Positions 15,339 through 22,094 of a DNA stretch of 26,128 bases are shown here, in pieces. Every line of letters begins with the position of its first letter. Positions within the stretch are counted from its first letter, which is position 1. The translations under genes and the position numbers were made by a program. The notes beneath the pieces are model-generated. The model did not search any database, had not been told where the DNA came from, and worked only from the letters and a program-made list of their open reading frames with translations. The stretch lies in the IMG/VR virus record IMGVR_UViG_3300031659_000078, positions 1 to 26,128 of that record; one strand, given 5' to 3'. The DNA is from a virus.

Positions 15339-16315
15339 CATCTATTTACGACCAGCCAGAAGGTTGGATTGTTGAGTACCCTCAGTTTGCTGATCTGGCT
15401 GATGAGCAAATGCACACGTTCTGGCCTTGGGATGAGCCGGAAGTTGAGAATGACATTCAAGACCTGCGAGTCTCAGCAACGGAAGCTGAAAAGAAATCAA
15501 TTGTAGATGTTCTTCGCCTGTTTACGCATTACGAGTTATTTGCTGGCGATGACTACTGGGCTGGCAGAATAATGAAAACCTTTAAGCGCCCTGAGATTCA
15601 GCGAATGGCTTCAATGTTCTCTGCTGTTGAGTTTAATTCTCATGCGCCATTCTACAATAAAATAAATGAGCTGCTGTACCTAGATAACGAAGAGTTTTAC
15701 TCAAGCTGGAAAGAGTCTCCAGTACTCAGTAACCGAATGAGTTTTATAGGCAAAGCTGTTGGATCAAAAGACGACCTAATCAGCATTGGTGCATTTAGTT
15801 TCATTGAAGGTGCAGTGTTGTACAGCTCGTTTGCATTCTTAAAGCATTTTCAATCAGAAAAGTGCGGAAAGGATCTGATGAAAAACATCTGCCGAGGAGT
15901 TAACCTTAGCGTTGCAGATGAGAACGCGCACGCAGTCGGTGGTGCCTTACTGTACCGCGAGATACTGAAAGAACGTACCTCAGATGAGATCGCAGCAAGC
16001 ATGAAGCTTATGCAAGAGATCGGTCGTGAAGTTTACGATCACGAGTGCGATATTATTGACATTATATTTTCTCACGGCGACATCAAAGGAATTACAAAGC
16101 AAAACTTAAAAGACTTTGTAGCGCACAGAGTAAACCTTTGCCTATCAAACCTTGACGCTGAAAAAATATTCGATGAAAGTAAGCTTGACGGCTTTATTGA
16201 ATCTTGGTTCTATGAGAACATTAGCTCGGTACAGTTCCATGACTTCTTTACAGGTAATGGCAGCGAGTACAACATCAACTGGAAAGAAAACCGATTTGGA
16301 GACGTTTGGAAATGA
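15335..16315 (+). CDS. nrdB: Class I ribonucleotide reductase beta subunit
   Basis: The 326-residue protein has the ferritin-like metal ligands of NrdB: THYELFAGDDYW, SAVEFNSHAPFYN, IEGAVLYSSF and ADENAHAVGG, where the last is a normal ExxH. The first Glu-His pair is spaced ExxxH rather than ExxH. Aligning on the His puts Tyr at the radical position; aligning on the Glu puts Phe there. The C-terminus (NRFGDVWK, with Tyr312 nearby) would dock on NrdA. It makes the radical needed to reduce ribonucleotides. It overlaps both the thioredoxin and nrdA genes by 4 nt. Confidence 0.93.
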   Translation: MTSIYDQPEGWIVEYPQFADLADEQMHTFWPWDEPEVENDIQDLRVSATEAEKKSIVDVLRLFTHYELFAGDDYWAGRIMKTFKRPEIQRMASMFSAVEFNSHAPFYNKINELLYLDNEEFYSSWKESPVLSNRMSFIGKAVGSKDDLISIGAFSFIEGAVLYSSFAFLKHFQSEKCGKDLMKNICRGVNLSVADENAHAVGGALLYREILKERTSDEIAASMKLMQEIGREVYDHECDIIDIIFSHGDIKGITKQNLKDFVAHRVNLCLSNLDAEKIFDESKLDGFIESWFYENISSVQFHDFFTGNGSEYNINWKENRFGDVWK

Positions 16316-17994
16316 GTGAATTTGAAGTAATTAGCGCAAAGCGTAAAAGACTGACGGAATCTGGTGAGGTGCCCGAGTGGTACACCACTCAAGGTCTGCT
16401 GATGTTTGAGCGTAAGTACGCATTTAACGGAGAAACAGTAAGAGAATCTTTCTTACGAGTGGCGAATCACTTGGGTGCATTAGTGCCTGAGATGGAAGGT
16501 GCTAAGCAGAAGTTTTTTGACCTGATGTGGAGCGGTAAGCTGGCCCCCAGTACGCCTGTTCTATGTAACGTTGGCACTGGTAGGGGTCATCCTGTTAGTT
16601 GCTCTGGCGGCTTCATGGGAGACTCTATAGACGAGTTCTATAAGAACCACCATGAGAATGCGATGCTTTCTAAGAAAGGCTACGGCACCTCATCTTACTT
16701 GGGTTCTATCCGACCTCGCGGCGATAAAATATCAAGTGGTGGTGAAGCGGATGGTGTTATCCCTCAGTTTGACTCTGCTATAGATGTTGTGCGGAAAGTA
16801 TCGCAAGGCAACAATCGTCGTGGTAATTGGGCTGGCTATTTGGAAGTTGATCACGAGGACTTTTACGAGTTGGCTGGATACGTCCAAAAGAATCCTGCAA
16901 GCGCTAATGTGGGCTGGATATTTAAAGATGCTTTCATTGAGCGCCTAGTCGCTGGCGAGAAGGATGCTGTTGATCGCTTCAATAAGGTCTGTTACCTTCG
17001 CGCAAGAAGTGGTAAGGGATACATCTGGAAGTCTGACACTGCAAACAAGTTATCACCGCAGGCGATTAAGAATTCAGGCATTACGATTAAAGGTTCAAAC
17101 CTATGCAGTGAAATTGCACTGCCACAGGATGCGGAGCACACCTTTAGTTGTGTTTTGTCCAGCATTAACTTACTGATGTGGGATAGCATTGAAGACGAAG
17201 ACATTGAGTGGATGATTGTATTTTTGGATGCTGTTGTCACCGAGATGCTTAACTTAGCCAAGGGTCATTCTGGGTTTGAGAGAATAGTTCGGTTCACTGA
17301 GAAGTCCAGAGCATTGGGTCTTGGTACACTGGGTTTGCACTCTTACTTTCAGAGTAAGATGCTGCCATTCGATAGCTTTGACGCACGACTGCTGAACACG
17401 TCTATATACTCACGAATTCAGAAGTGCGCCATCAGATCTTCACAGAATCTTGCCAAGGTATACGGTGAGCCTGAGTGGTGCAAAGGTACAGGTATGCGTA
17501 ATGCTACCACTATGGCCATAGCACCCAACACAAGCTCTGCACTGCTGTGTGGTGGCGTAAGTCAGAGTATTGAGCCATTGGTAACCAATGCCTTTAATCA
17601 GCCTACGGCAGCCGGTGAGATGACTCGAATGAATCCTCAGCTCGTAGAAACTTTAAAGGAAAAGGGCATCTTCAGTGTAGCGCTAATGAAGGATTTGGCG
17701 ATGAACTTCAAAGGGTCTGTCCAGCATATGACTGAGCTTACTGACCACGAGAAGTTAGTATTCAGAACCGCATTTGAGATTGATCAAATGTCATTAGTGC
17801 AGATGGCAAGTTCGCGACAGAGATTCATTGATCAGGGTCAGTCACTCAACCTGTTCTTCTCTGAAGATGAAGTTGAGATAGCTAACGTCATTAAGGCGAT
17901 ACTGTTAGATGAGTACATTAAAGGAGCTTACTACCAGCGATCTATGCGAGGTGCGACAGGAAGCACTGGTGATTGTTTAGCTTGCGAAGGTTAA
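16312..17994 (+). CDS. nrdA: Class I ribonucleotide reductase alpha subunit
   Basis: The 560-residue catalytic subunit lacks the N-terminal ATP-cone and is shorter than E. coli NrdA. Key residues are visible: Cys97 in PVSCSGG, NLCSE (Asn263, Cys265, Glu267), Cys280 in FSCVLSSINL, and the radical-transfer pair Tyr540-Tyr541 in GAYYQRSM. The Tyr pair, with adjacent nrdB, marks a class I enzyme, not the B12-dependent class II that its short length might suggest. A C-terminal CLAC (555-558) is the redox tail served by thioredoxin. Start ATG 16312 overlaps the nrdB stop; an ATG two codons earlier is less likely. Without an ATP-cone the usual dATP shut-off should be absent. Confidence 0.94.
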   Translation: MSEFEVISAKRKRLTESGEVPEWYTTQGLLMFERKYAFNGETVRESFLRVANHLGALVPEMEGAKQKFFDLMWSGKLAPSTPVLCNVGTGRGHPVSCSGGFMGDSIDEFYKNHHENAMLSKKGYGTSSYLGSIRPRGDKISSGGEADGVIPQFDSAIDVVRKVSQGNNRRGNWAGYLEVDHEDFYELAGYVQKNPASANVGWIFKDAFIERLVAGEKDAVDRFNKVCYLRARSGKGYIWKSDTANKLSPQAIKNSGITIKGSNLCSEIALPQDAEHTFSCVLSSINLLMWDSIEDEDIEWMIVFLDAVVTEMLNLAKGHSGFERIVRFTEKSRALGLGTLGLHSYFQSKMLPFDSFDARLLNTSIYSRIQKCAIRSSQNLAKVYGEPEWCKGTGMRNATTMAIAPNTSSALLCGGVSQSIEPLVTNAFNQPTAAGEMTRMNPQLVETLKEKGIFSVALMKDLAMNFKGSVQHMTELTDHEKLVFRTAFEIDQMSLVQMASSRQRFIDQGQSLNLFFSEDEVEIANVIKAILLDEYIKGAYYQRSMRGATGSTGDCLACEG

Positions 17995-18001
17995 AAACTT
18001 G

Positions 18002-18039
18002 TTGACTTGAAACAAAGCCCACTATATAGTGGGTTTTTT
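18002..18039 (+). promoter_or_regulatory. Promoter overlapping the nrdA terminator
   Basis: TTGACT (18002-18007), a 17-nt spacer and TATAGT (18025-18030) form a promoter whose -10 box lies inside the perfect 16-bp palindrome CCCACTATATAGTGGG (18018-18033), followed by six Ts. Read-through RNA from nrdA would end here, while RNA started near 18037 lacks the hairpin. Confidence 0.8.
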
Positions 18040-18058
18040 AACGCAAACAGGAGTTGTT

Positions 18059-18454
18059 ATGAAAGACGATTTAGGATTTTTAGTTGGTCAAGTAATAAAG
18101 GATATAAAAGGTCTGGAAAAATGGTCTGAAGAGGTGGAGATAAACACTGAGGATGGGCACTCTTATGTTTTTTATCACGAGCAGAATTGCTGCGAGAATG
18201 TATCCCTAGAGGATTTTGACGGTGACAAGCAAGACATTGTTGGTGGAATTGTTATTTCCGCAGATAAAGTAAGTAGTTCAGAATCAGAAAACTACACGAA
18301 ATATGAGGACGAAGATAATGAGTGGACATTTTACAAAATAGAAACAACCAAAGGAGGGTTGTGGATGCGCTGGTTTGGTAGCTCAAACGGATACTACGGA
18401 ACTAGTGTACATTGCTGGATGAAATCAGCAATTGATAACAAACCCACGCCATAG
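18059..18454 (+). CDS. Phage protein resembling DUF7448
   Basis: The 131-residue acidic protein has YHEQNCCENVSLEDFDGD and later EWTFYKIETTKGGLWMRWFGSSNGYYGTSV. These blocks match phage proteins annotated as DUF7448, whose function is unknown. No membrane segment or catalytic motif is evident. ATG 18059 has AGGAG 5 nt upstream; the ATG-less longer frame begins inside the promoter-terminator. The gene has its own promoter and its own terminator (18440-18465), and the two flanking hairpins are near-copies, so it looks like a movable single-gene cassette. Confidence 0.75.
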   Translation: MKDDLGFLVGQVIKDIKGLEKWSEEVEINTEDGHSYVFYHEQNCCENVSLEDFDGDKQDIVGGIVISADKVSSSESENYTKYEDEDNEWTFYKIETTKGGLWMRWFGSSNGYYGTSVHCWMKSAIDNKPTP

Positions 18455-18465
18455 TGTGTTTTTTT
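18440..18465 (+). terminator. Terminator after the DUF7448-like gene
   Basis: AAACCCAC (18440-18447), loop GCCATA and GTGTGTTT (18454-18461) form a stem with one C-U mismatch, followed by more Ts to 18465. It resembles the hairpin at 18018-18039 in sequence. The stop codon of the gene lies in the loop. Confidence 0.65.
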
Positions 18466-18509
18466 ATATGTGATAAAATGTTTACATGTTTCAACTATAG
18501 AATAGCTAT

Positions 18510-18776
18510 ATGAAAGATTTGAACCTAAGTCATTACCCTAGATCGGGTGACGATGCCGATATTGCAGCGATCAACACTGAGAATGATCTCAAGTTGGCGC
18601 TGTACAGGCACAAGATAGATCAGCATAACGATGAAATGCTGGCTACGGGCTTCTGTGCTTTCTGCCAAGCGCCTGTAGACTCCGGCAAATTCTGCCCTGC
18701 TGACATAGAATACGATTACTCGTGCGCTGTTGAATTCCAAAAAGAAAAAGACGCAGCAAAGAGAAACGGACGATAA
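18510..18776 (+). CDS. Small zinc-finger phage protein
   Basis: The 88-residue protein ends in FCAFCQAPVDSGKFCPADIEYDYSCAVEFQKEKD, a four-cysteine arrangement seen in many phage zinc-finger proteins with a C-terminal basic tail. The N-terminal half is acidic and helical. No clear Shine-Dalgarno precedes ATG 18510 (upstream is AATAGCTAT) and no convincing promoter is seen, so it may be expressed weakly or the start may be wrong. Function is unknown. Confidence 0.65.
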   Translation: MKDLNLSHYPRSGDDADIAAINTENDLKLALYRHKIDQHNDEMLATGFCAFCQAPVDSGKFCPADIEYDYSCAVEFQKEKDAAKRNGR

Positions 18777-18811
18777 AAACCTAATATTGACAAACCATAT
18801 GATATAATTAC

Positions 18812-18839
18812 TTGACATAGGTAGTTATTGCTGTACTAT
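18812..18839 (+). promoter_or_regulatory. tRNA promoter
   Basis: TTGACA (18812-18817), a 16-nt spacer and TACTAT (18834-18839) place a start near 18846, 13 nt before the first tRNA. An extended -10, TGATATAAT (18800-18808), lies upstream as a possible second start. Confidence 0.7.
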
Positions 18840-18858
18840 CTCTCTCGTAGATTCGTAA

Positions 18859-18935
18859 GGGCCTTTAGCTCAGTTGGTTAGAGCATACGACTCATAATCG
18901 TCAGGCCCCCAGTTCGAGTCTGGGAAGGCCCACCA
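18859..18935 (+). tRNA. tRNA-Ile2 (CAT anticodon, reads AUA after lysidine modification)
   Basis: The 77-nt cloverleaf has acceptor GGGCCTT / AAGGCCC (7 bp), D stem GCTC/GAGC, anticodon loop CTCATAA, T stem CCCAG/CTGGG with TTCGAGT, discriminator A and an encoded CCA. The CAT anticodon also fits tRNA-Met. However, C4-G69 and C5-G68 in the acceptor and CGA/TCG in the anticodon stem match tRNA-Ile2, the TilS substrate, rather than elongator Met. The pair at 27-43 is a T-C mismatch. Confidence 0.85.
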
Positions 18936-18951
18936 AATTTACAAAGGATAA

Positions 18952-19028
18952 GCGTCTATAGCTCAACTGGATAGAGCACTCCCCTTCTAAGGGAGTGGTT
19001 GCAGATTCGATTTCTGCTAGGCGCACCA
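18952..19028 (+). tRNA. tRNA-Arg (TCT anticodon, reads AGA/AGG)
   Basis: The 77-nt cloverleaf has acceptor GCGTCTA / TAGGCGC with one T-G pair, D stem GCTC/GAGC, anticodon stem CTCCC/GGGAG with loop CTTCTAA, T stem GCAGA/TCTGC, discriminator A and encoded CCA. It is 16 nt after tRNA-Ile2 and probably co-transcribed. Confidence 0.93.
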
Positions 19029-19072
19029 ATTAATACTTTCAGGAGCTTATGTAATACATTAAAGGCTTTTGA

Positions 19073-19234
19073 ATGGACGGCTACAGTTTTATTGAATTAG
19101 TTTCTGCGTTATGGCCGATATTAGCTGGGTTCGTGGGCTTAATATTTTGGCTAGCAAAGAGCTATGCCGACATCGAAACTTTAAAGGAAAAGGTAAGAGT
19201 GCTGTACGATCTATACAATAAGCAGGATAAGTAA
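19073..19234 (+). CDS. Small single-span membrane protein, holin-like candidate
   Basis: The 53-residue protein begins MDGYSFIELVSALWPILAGF, has one hydrophobic span over about residues 8-28, and then a charged, heptad-like tail (YADIETLKEKVRVLYDLYNK). AAAGG lies 7 nt before the ATG. The layout resembles small phage proteins annotated as XhlA/holin-like, with an N-terminal membrane span and a cytoplasmic coil, but no name can be proven. It lies between the tRNAs and a strong terminator. A cell-wall hydrolase is encoded in the same arm about 3.7 kb downstream. Confidence 0.6.
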   Translation: MDGYSFIELVSALWPILAGFVGLIFWLAKSYADIETLKEKVRVLYDLYNKQDK

Positions 19235-19244
19235 TCAGAGAGAT

Positions 19245-19304
19245 TTGACATTGTTAATTATTAAGTATAGAATCCATTAGTCAGAAATGATTAGTGGATT
19301 TTTT
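19245..19304 (+). promoter_or_regulatory. Promoter running into a strong terminator hairpin
   Basis: TTGACA (19245-19250), a 17-nt spacer and TAGAAT (19268-19273) are followed by a 13-bp stem, AATCCATTAGTCA (19271-19283) / TGATTAGTGGATT (19288-19300) with two G-U pairs and loop GAAA, then a T tract. Transcripts from upstream would terminate. Transcripts started near 19280 lose most of the left arm. Confidence 0.75.
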
Positions 19305-19337
19305 ATTAAACAATGATTAACACTGGAGGTAATAAAG

Positions 19338-19583
19338 TTGAGTAAAGCATGTGAGAATTGCTCTAACGCTCGAAAGCTGGTAAACTCAAACAGACCAAAT
19401 CAGGTTGCGTGTAGACTTGGCAGGATAGAGACTCACGAGGAAACTCTTATTGAGTTACTTGAAGTAAAAGATTACAGCATGTACTTCAAGCATTCAAAAC
19501 CTGAGAGCAAAAAGCGCGGTGTAATGTGTAGGGGTATACTTGTTCCACGAGACTTTAGCTGCAAGGAATATAAGGAGGATTGA
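19338..19583 (+). CDS. Small cysteine-rich protein of unknown function
   Basis: This 81-residue protein carries CENCSNARKL, then VACRLGR, VMCRGIL and FSCKEYKE. The five spread cysteines suggest a small metal-binding domain of the kind found in many phage orphan proteins. The start is TTG 19338 with a strong GGAGGT 8 nt upstream. It leads a chain of tightly packed small genes. Confidence 0.7.
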   Translation: MSKACENCSNARKLVNSNRPNQVACRLGRIETHEETLIELLEVKDYSMYFKHSKPESKKRGVMCRGILVPRDFSCKEYKED

Positions 19584-19584
19584 C

Positions 19585-19806
19585 ATGAATAAAATTAAAA
19601 CGTATGAGTTCTTTGAGGCAAAAAGCTACGAACCGGTTCTTCATAATAAGTTTATCTTTGTAAGTCGAATCAATGATAATTTGCACGTTGATACTTACAG
19701 TGAACTTGATGGTGATTGGGTATTTTCTGAAGTAAGAAACAAGAAGAACCAATTACACTCTGAAGGATTTAAAGAAGTTAAACTTGAAAGTCTAAAAGGT
19801 ATTTAA
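19585..19806 (+). CDS. Small phage protein of unknown function
   Basis: This 73-residue protein starts MNKIKTYEFFEAKSYEPVLH and has alternating polar and hydrophobic residues suggesting beta strands. ATG 19585 has AGGAGG 6 nt upstream, one nucleotide beyond the previous stop. No motif I recognise. Confidence 0.65.
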   Translation: MNKIKTYEFFEAKSYEPVLHNKFIFVSRINDNLHVDTYSELDGDWVFSEVRNKKNQLHSEGFKEVKLESLKGI

Positions 19807-20037
19807 ATGAACGCTCAAGAATTTAAGGAAAAGGCAATAAACTTTAACAACGCCTTGACTGGATTTGGGCTTTACTGCCACGTATCCCATGATCGCAATG
19901 GGACGTGGTTTAGTTTCCAATACAGAGGTCAGGTTATGTACATATATAACTCTGAAGAATTGGGGCCAGTGCATTGCCATAACTTAGATTTAAATACTAG
20001 AATGAAAGAATCAAATAAATATGTAGGTGATGAATAA
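19807..20037 (+). CDS. Small phage protein of unknown function
   Basis: The 76-residue protein starts immediately after the previous stop and has an aromatic, Gly/His-containing middle (FGLYCHVSHDRNGTWFSFQY). It is probably a small folded orphan. It overlaps the next gene by one base (TAATG), supporting coupled translation. Confidence 0.65.
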   Translation: MNAQEFKEKAINFNNALTGFGLYCHVSHDRNGTWFSFQYRGQVMYIYNSEELGPVHCHNLDLNTRMKESNKYVGDE

Positions 20038-20282
20038 TGATTAAATTAATTTTAAGTCTTGTTTTTTCATTGATTTTTATTTGTTTAATATTAATTTCTA
20101 TTCCGTTTACACTTATTTTAAGTTTGTGTATTTCTCCGTTTTACCCTTATTTTATAGGCTTATATTGCAAGGCACTAGAAAGACATAATAGATTAAATCC
20201 GAATAATGTTTACAGTAATAAAATTTTATCTAAAAAATTATTTAACAAAACCAATAAACTTATGAAAAAAAACAGGAAATAA
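20037..20282 (+). CDS. Small membrane protein
   Basis: The 81-residue protein has a hydrophobic N-terminal half (about residues 3-45, one or two spans: IKLILSLVFSLIFICLILIS and further) and a strongly basic C-terminal tail ending KKLFNKTNKLMKKNRK. By the positive-inside rule the tail is cytoplasmic. It is AT-rich even for this arm. Role unknown. Confidence 0.65.
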   Translation: MIKLILSLVFSLIFICLILISIPFTLILSLCISPFYPYFIGLYCKALERHNRLNPNNVYSNKILSKKLFNKTNKLMKKNRK

Positions 20283-20284
20283 AA

Positions 20285-20485
20285 ATGAATATGAAATTCT
20301 TAGGGTTGATTTTTTTAATTATTTATTCGCTCGCTGCATTCGGATGGTGTATGAATTTATATAAACTTTCTAAACTCGATCTTGCATCCCCGTATAAAGC
20401 TGAAGTCGTTCGCCTTATCGGCATTACTCCATTGGGTGCTGTGATCGGATGGATGGAATTAAAAGAGGAGGAAAAGCATGATTGA
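20285..20485 (+). CDS. Small membrane protein with two predicted spans
   Basis: The 66-residue protein has a span near residues 4-22 and a second hydrophobic stretch (IGITPLGAVIGWM) before an acidic tail KEEEKHD. Similar hairpin-like small proteins with a PLGA motif occur in many enterophages; their function is unknown to me. It overlaps the next gene by 8 nt. Confidence 0.65.
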   Translation: MNMKFLGLIFLIIYSLAAFGWCMNLYKLSKLDLASPYKAEVVRLIGITPLGAVIGWMELKEEEKHD

Positions 20486-20750
20486 AATTGGTGACAAATA
20501 CCGACTATCATCTGATAAATATCAGTTCATATTAGGTACGGCATCCAAGGGTACGCGCAAAGATACAGGTGAGGAGTTTGTATCGTTTTCAGACTCTTAC
20601 TACCCGACGATAAAGCAGGTGATAAATAAAATCACGAGCGACAATTTAATGACTGGGTTGAATGAATATTCAGACTTAAAAGAATTGGTTTTATTTATGA
20701 AACAATCTCAAGCAGAAATGGTTGAGTTACTGAAAGGGGTAAAAAGATGA
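20478..20750 (+). CDS. Phage protein resembling DUF5405
   Basis: The 90-residue protein has IEIGDKYRLSSDKYQFILG near the start and SDSYYPTIKQVINKI, a layout like the DUF5405 family (short phage proteins with a YYPTL-type motif and a C-terminal helix). Function is unknown. AGGAGG lies inside the preceding gene. The stop overlaps the next start by 4 nt. Confidence 0.6.
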   Translation: MIEIGDKYRLSSDKYQFILGTASKGTRKDTGEEFVSFSDSYYPTIKQVINKITSDNLMTGLNEYSDLKELVLFMKQSQAEMVELLKGVKR

Positions 20751-21052
20751 GCGCTGAAGAAAGTCAGCAGTATGACGCATGGAAATCAAATGCAGTTAAG
20801 GAATTAACAGCGTGCTTTGATAATTTTGAATTTGTTAAGCTGAACTCATTGTGCAGATGGTATTTGATGGATAACCGCATCGCTGTTCCATTCTTGAAAT
20901 GGCTGTACAATTACCACCTCGACATGGAACTCTTTATTGCAATAGTAAATAAAGATAAAACAAATTGTGATTTTGAACCGCTTATTAGCGTTTACGTTGA
21001 TATGTTCTTTAAGAAACAGCACTTCAATAAAATTAAATCAAAAAGAGGATAA
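20747..21052 (+). CDS. Small helical phage protein of unknown function
   Basis: This 101-residue protein appears mostly helical, with several Trp/Tyr residues (WKSNAV, CRWYLMDNR, FLKWLYNYHLDM) and a basic tail. ATGA overlaps the upstream stop. No motif is recognised. Confidence 0.65.
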   Translation: MSAEESQQYDAWKSNAVKELTACFDNFEFVKLNSLCRWYLMDNRIAVPFLKWLYNYHLDMELFIAIVNKDKTNCDFEPLISVYVDMFFKKQHFNKIKSKRG

Positions 21053-21055
21053 TAT

Positions 21056-21226
21056 ATGAATTACATTTCGCAAGAAACATTAGATGACCAAACACTGCCA
21101 GAGTTTAGCATTGGTGATGCCGTTTATAAAGGCCGAGAGCCATTATACCAAATATTAAATGTTGGTGGTGAGCCTCAGTACGTTAAAATCGTGAAGGGTA
21201 TCCCATTCGTCAAGATTAAATCCTAA
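21056..21226 (+). CDS. Small phage protein of unknown function (56 residues)
   Basis: An unbroken frame of 56 codons, starting MNYISQETLDDQTLPEFSIG, lies 3 nt after the previous stop with AGAGGAT 6-7 nt before the ATG. Its DAVYKGREPLYQILNVGG stretch looks like a small beta-barrel of the SH3 or KOW type. Spacing and ribosome site support it as a real gene. Confidence 0.65.
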   Translation: MNYISQETLDDQTLPEFSIGDAVYKGREPLYQILNVGGEPQYVKIVKGIPFVKIKS

Positions 21227-21237
21227 GTAATAAACTT

Positions 21238-21278
21238 CACTATTAACTGTTGACAAGGCAGTTAGTAGTGGAGATAAT
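21238..21278 (+). promoter_or_regulatory. Promoter inside a 12-bp inverted repeat
   Basis: TTGACA (21250-21255), a 17-nt spacer and GATAAT (21273-21278) form a strong promoter. CACTATTAACTG (21238-21249) and CAGTTAGTAGTG (21259-21270) pair over 12 bp with one G-U, with the -35 box in the loop. There is no T tract, so it could be an operator or a read-through hairpin. Confidence 0.8.
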
Positions 21279-21310
21279 GGCCTCACCAAACACACACAGA
21301 GGCAGTAACC

Positions 21311-21562
21311 ATGAAAACATTACCTTTTGACGAACGAATAGAGTGGCTTGAGAACCACTTTGCACACTTTATTCTTAACAATGACTGGAATGCCATTGAT
21401 GAGTATGTGAGTGAGTGCGATGAGCTTGTCGGTTTGTCTTTTCAAGACTGGCTAGTGGATGATTGTGAGATTGAAATGGCTAGTGATATTGAAGCTGGGC
21501 TTAATCTTGGACGCCATGCTGATAAAGCTGCCGCTGATTACATTGATCACTTTATGTTATAA
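21311..21562 (+). CDS. Small acidic helical phage protein of unknown function
   Basis: The 83-residue protein is very acidic (DERIEWLENHFAHF, DEYVSECDELVG, DDCEIEMASDIEAG) and predicted helical. It is the first gene behind the promoter at 21250-21278, with AGAGGC upstream of ATG 21311. Strong negative charge is common in small early phage proteins that bind host enzymes, but no target can be read. Confidence 0.65.
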   Translation: MKTLPFDERIEWLENHFAHFILNNDWNAIDEYVSECDELVGLSFQDWLVDDCEIEMASDIEAGLNLGRHADKAAADYIDHFML

Positions 21563-21592
21563 TTGGGTAAATAGTAAAAAAAGAGCTTTAAG

Positions 21593-21997
21593 ATGCGACC
21601 TAAGAAAACAATTGGAGAGCTACCAGAGGGATGGTATGAGACTATTGTCTCCCTTGGATCTCAAGGTAAAACACAATTGTCTATACACAAAGCCCTTGGA
21701 ATCTCACAGAGCTTATTTGAGCGATTCAGAGATGAAGAGCCGGAATTTAAGCAGGCAGTAAAGGAGTTCCGAATGGAATCCTCACTGTTCTGGACTGACC
21801 TTGCCCGAGCCTATGCGCTGGGTGACCCTGACGTTATTAATCAATTCAGTAACTTCAACGCACTAAAATACAACATCCTCAACCGTCCCCATATCGGCTG
21901 GACTGACAAGCAGGTAGTTGAGCAGGAAACCGTTGTGACTGTCTCAGAGAGCGCTACAGACCTGTTTCATAAGATGATGAACGCTGATAAGAAGTAA
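21593..21997 (+). CDS. Terminase small subunit-like HTH protein
   Basis: The 134-residue protein has the phage TerS-like pattern: ELPEGWYETIVSLGSQGKT, an HTH with IHKALGISQSLFERFRDEEPEFKQAVKEFR, then ESSLFWTDLARAYALGD and a helical tail. TerS recognises packaging sites and partners with the large ATPase, but no large subunit lies in this window, so it may be another HTH protein of the same fold. A clean terminator (22014-22033) closes the unit. Confidence 0.6.
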   Translation: MRPKKTIGELPEGWYETIVSLGSQGKTQLSIHKALGISQSLFERFRDEEPEFKQAVKEFRMESSLFWTDLARAYALGDPDVINQFSNFNALKYNILNRPHIGWTDKQVVEQETVVTVSESATDLFHKMMNADKK

Positions 21998-22013
21998 GTA
22001 AAAGATCTGATAC

Positions 22014-22036
22014 AAAGGGGCTTAGGCCCCTTTTTT
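22014..22036 (+). terminator. Rho-independent terminator
   Basis: AAAGGGGC (22014-22021), loop TTAG and GCCCCTTT (22026-22033) form an 8-bp GC-rich stem that runs into TTTTTT (22031-22036). It closes the TerS-like transcription unit. Confidence 0.9.
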
Positions 22037-22065
22037 GTTGCCTGAAATAAAGTTTAAATAAAGTG

Positions 22066-22094
22066 TTGCATTGTCATTTGGTTCATGGCATTAT
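22066..22094 (+). promoter_or_regulatory. Promoter for the 22138-23426 group
   Basis: TTGCAT (22066-22071), a 17-nt spacer and CATTAT (22089-22094) lie between the terminator and ATG 22138. The -10 match is moderate. Confidence 0.5.

Noticed and set aside
16312-17994. NrdA as a class II (B12-dependent) reductase because it is short and has no ATP-cone
   Set aside because: The YYQRS tyrosine pair and adjacent nrdB mark class I.
18787-18808. TTGACA (18787-18792) paired with TATAAT (18803-18808) as one promoter
   Set aside because: The spacer is only 10 nt; the TATAAT may work only as an extended -10 and the main promoter is 18812-18839.
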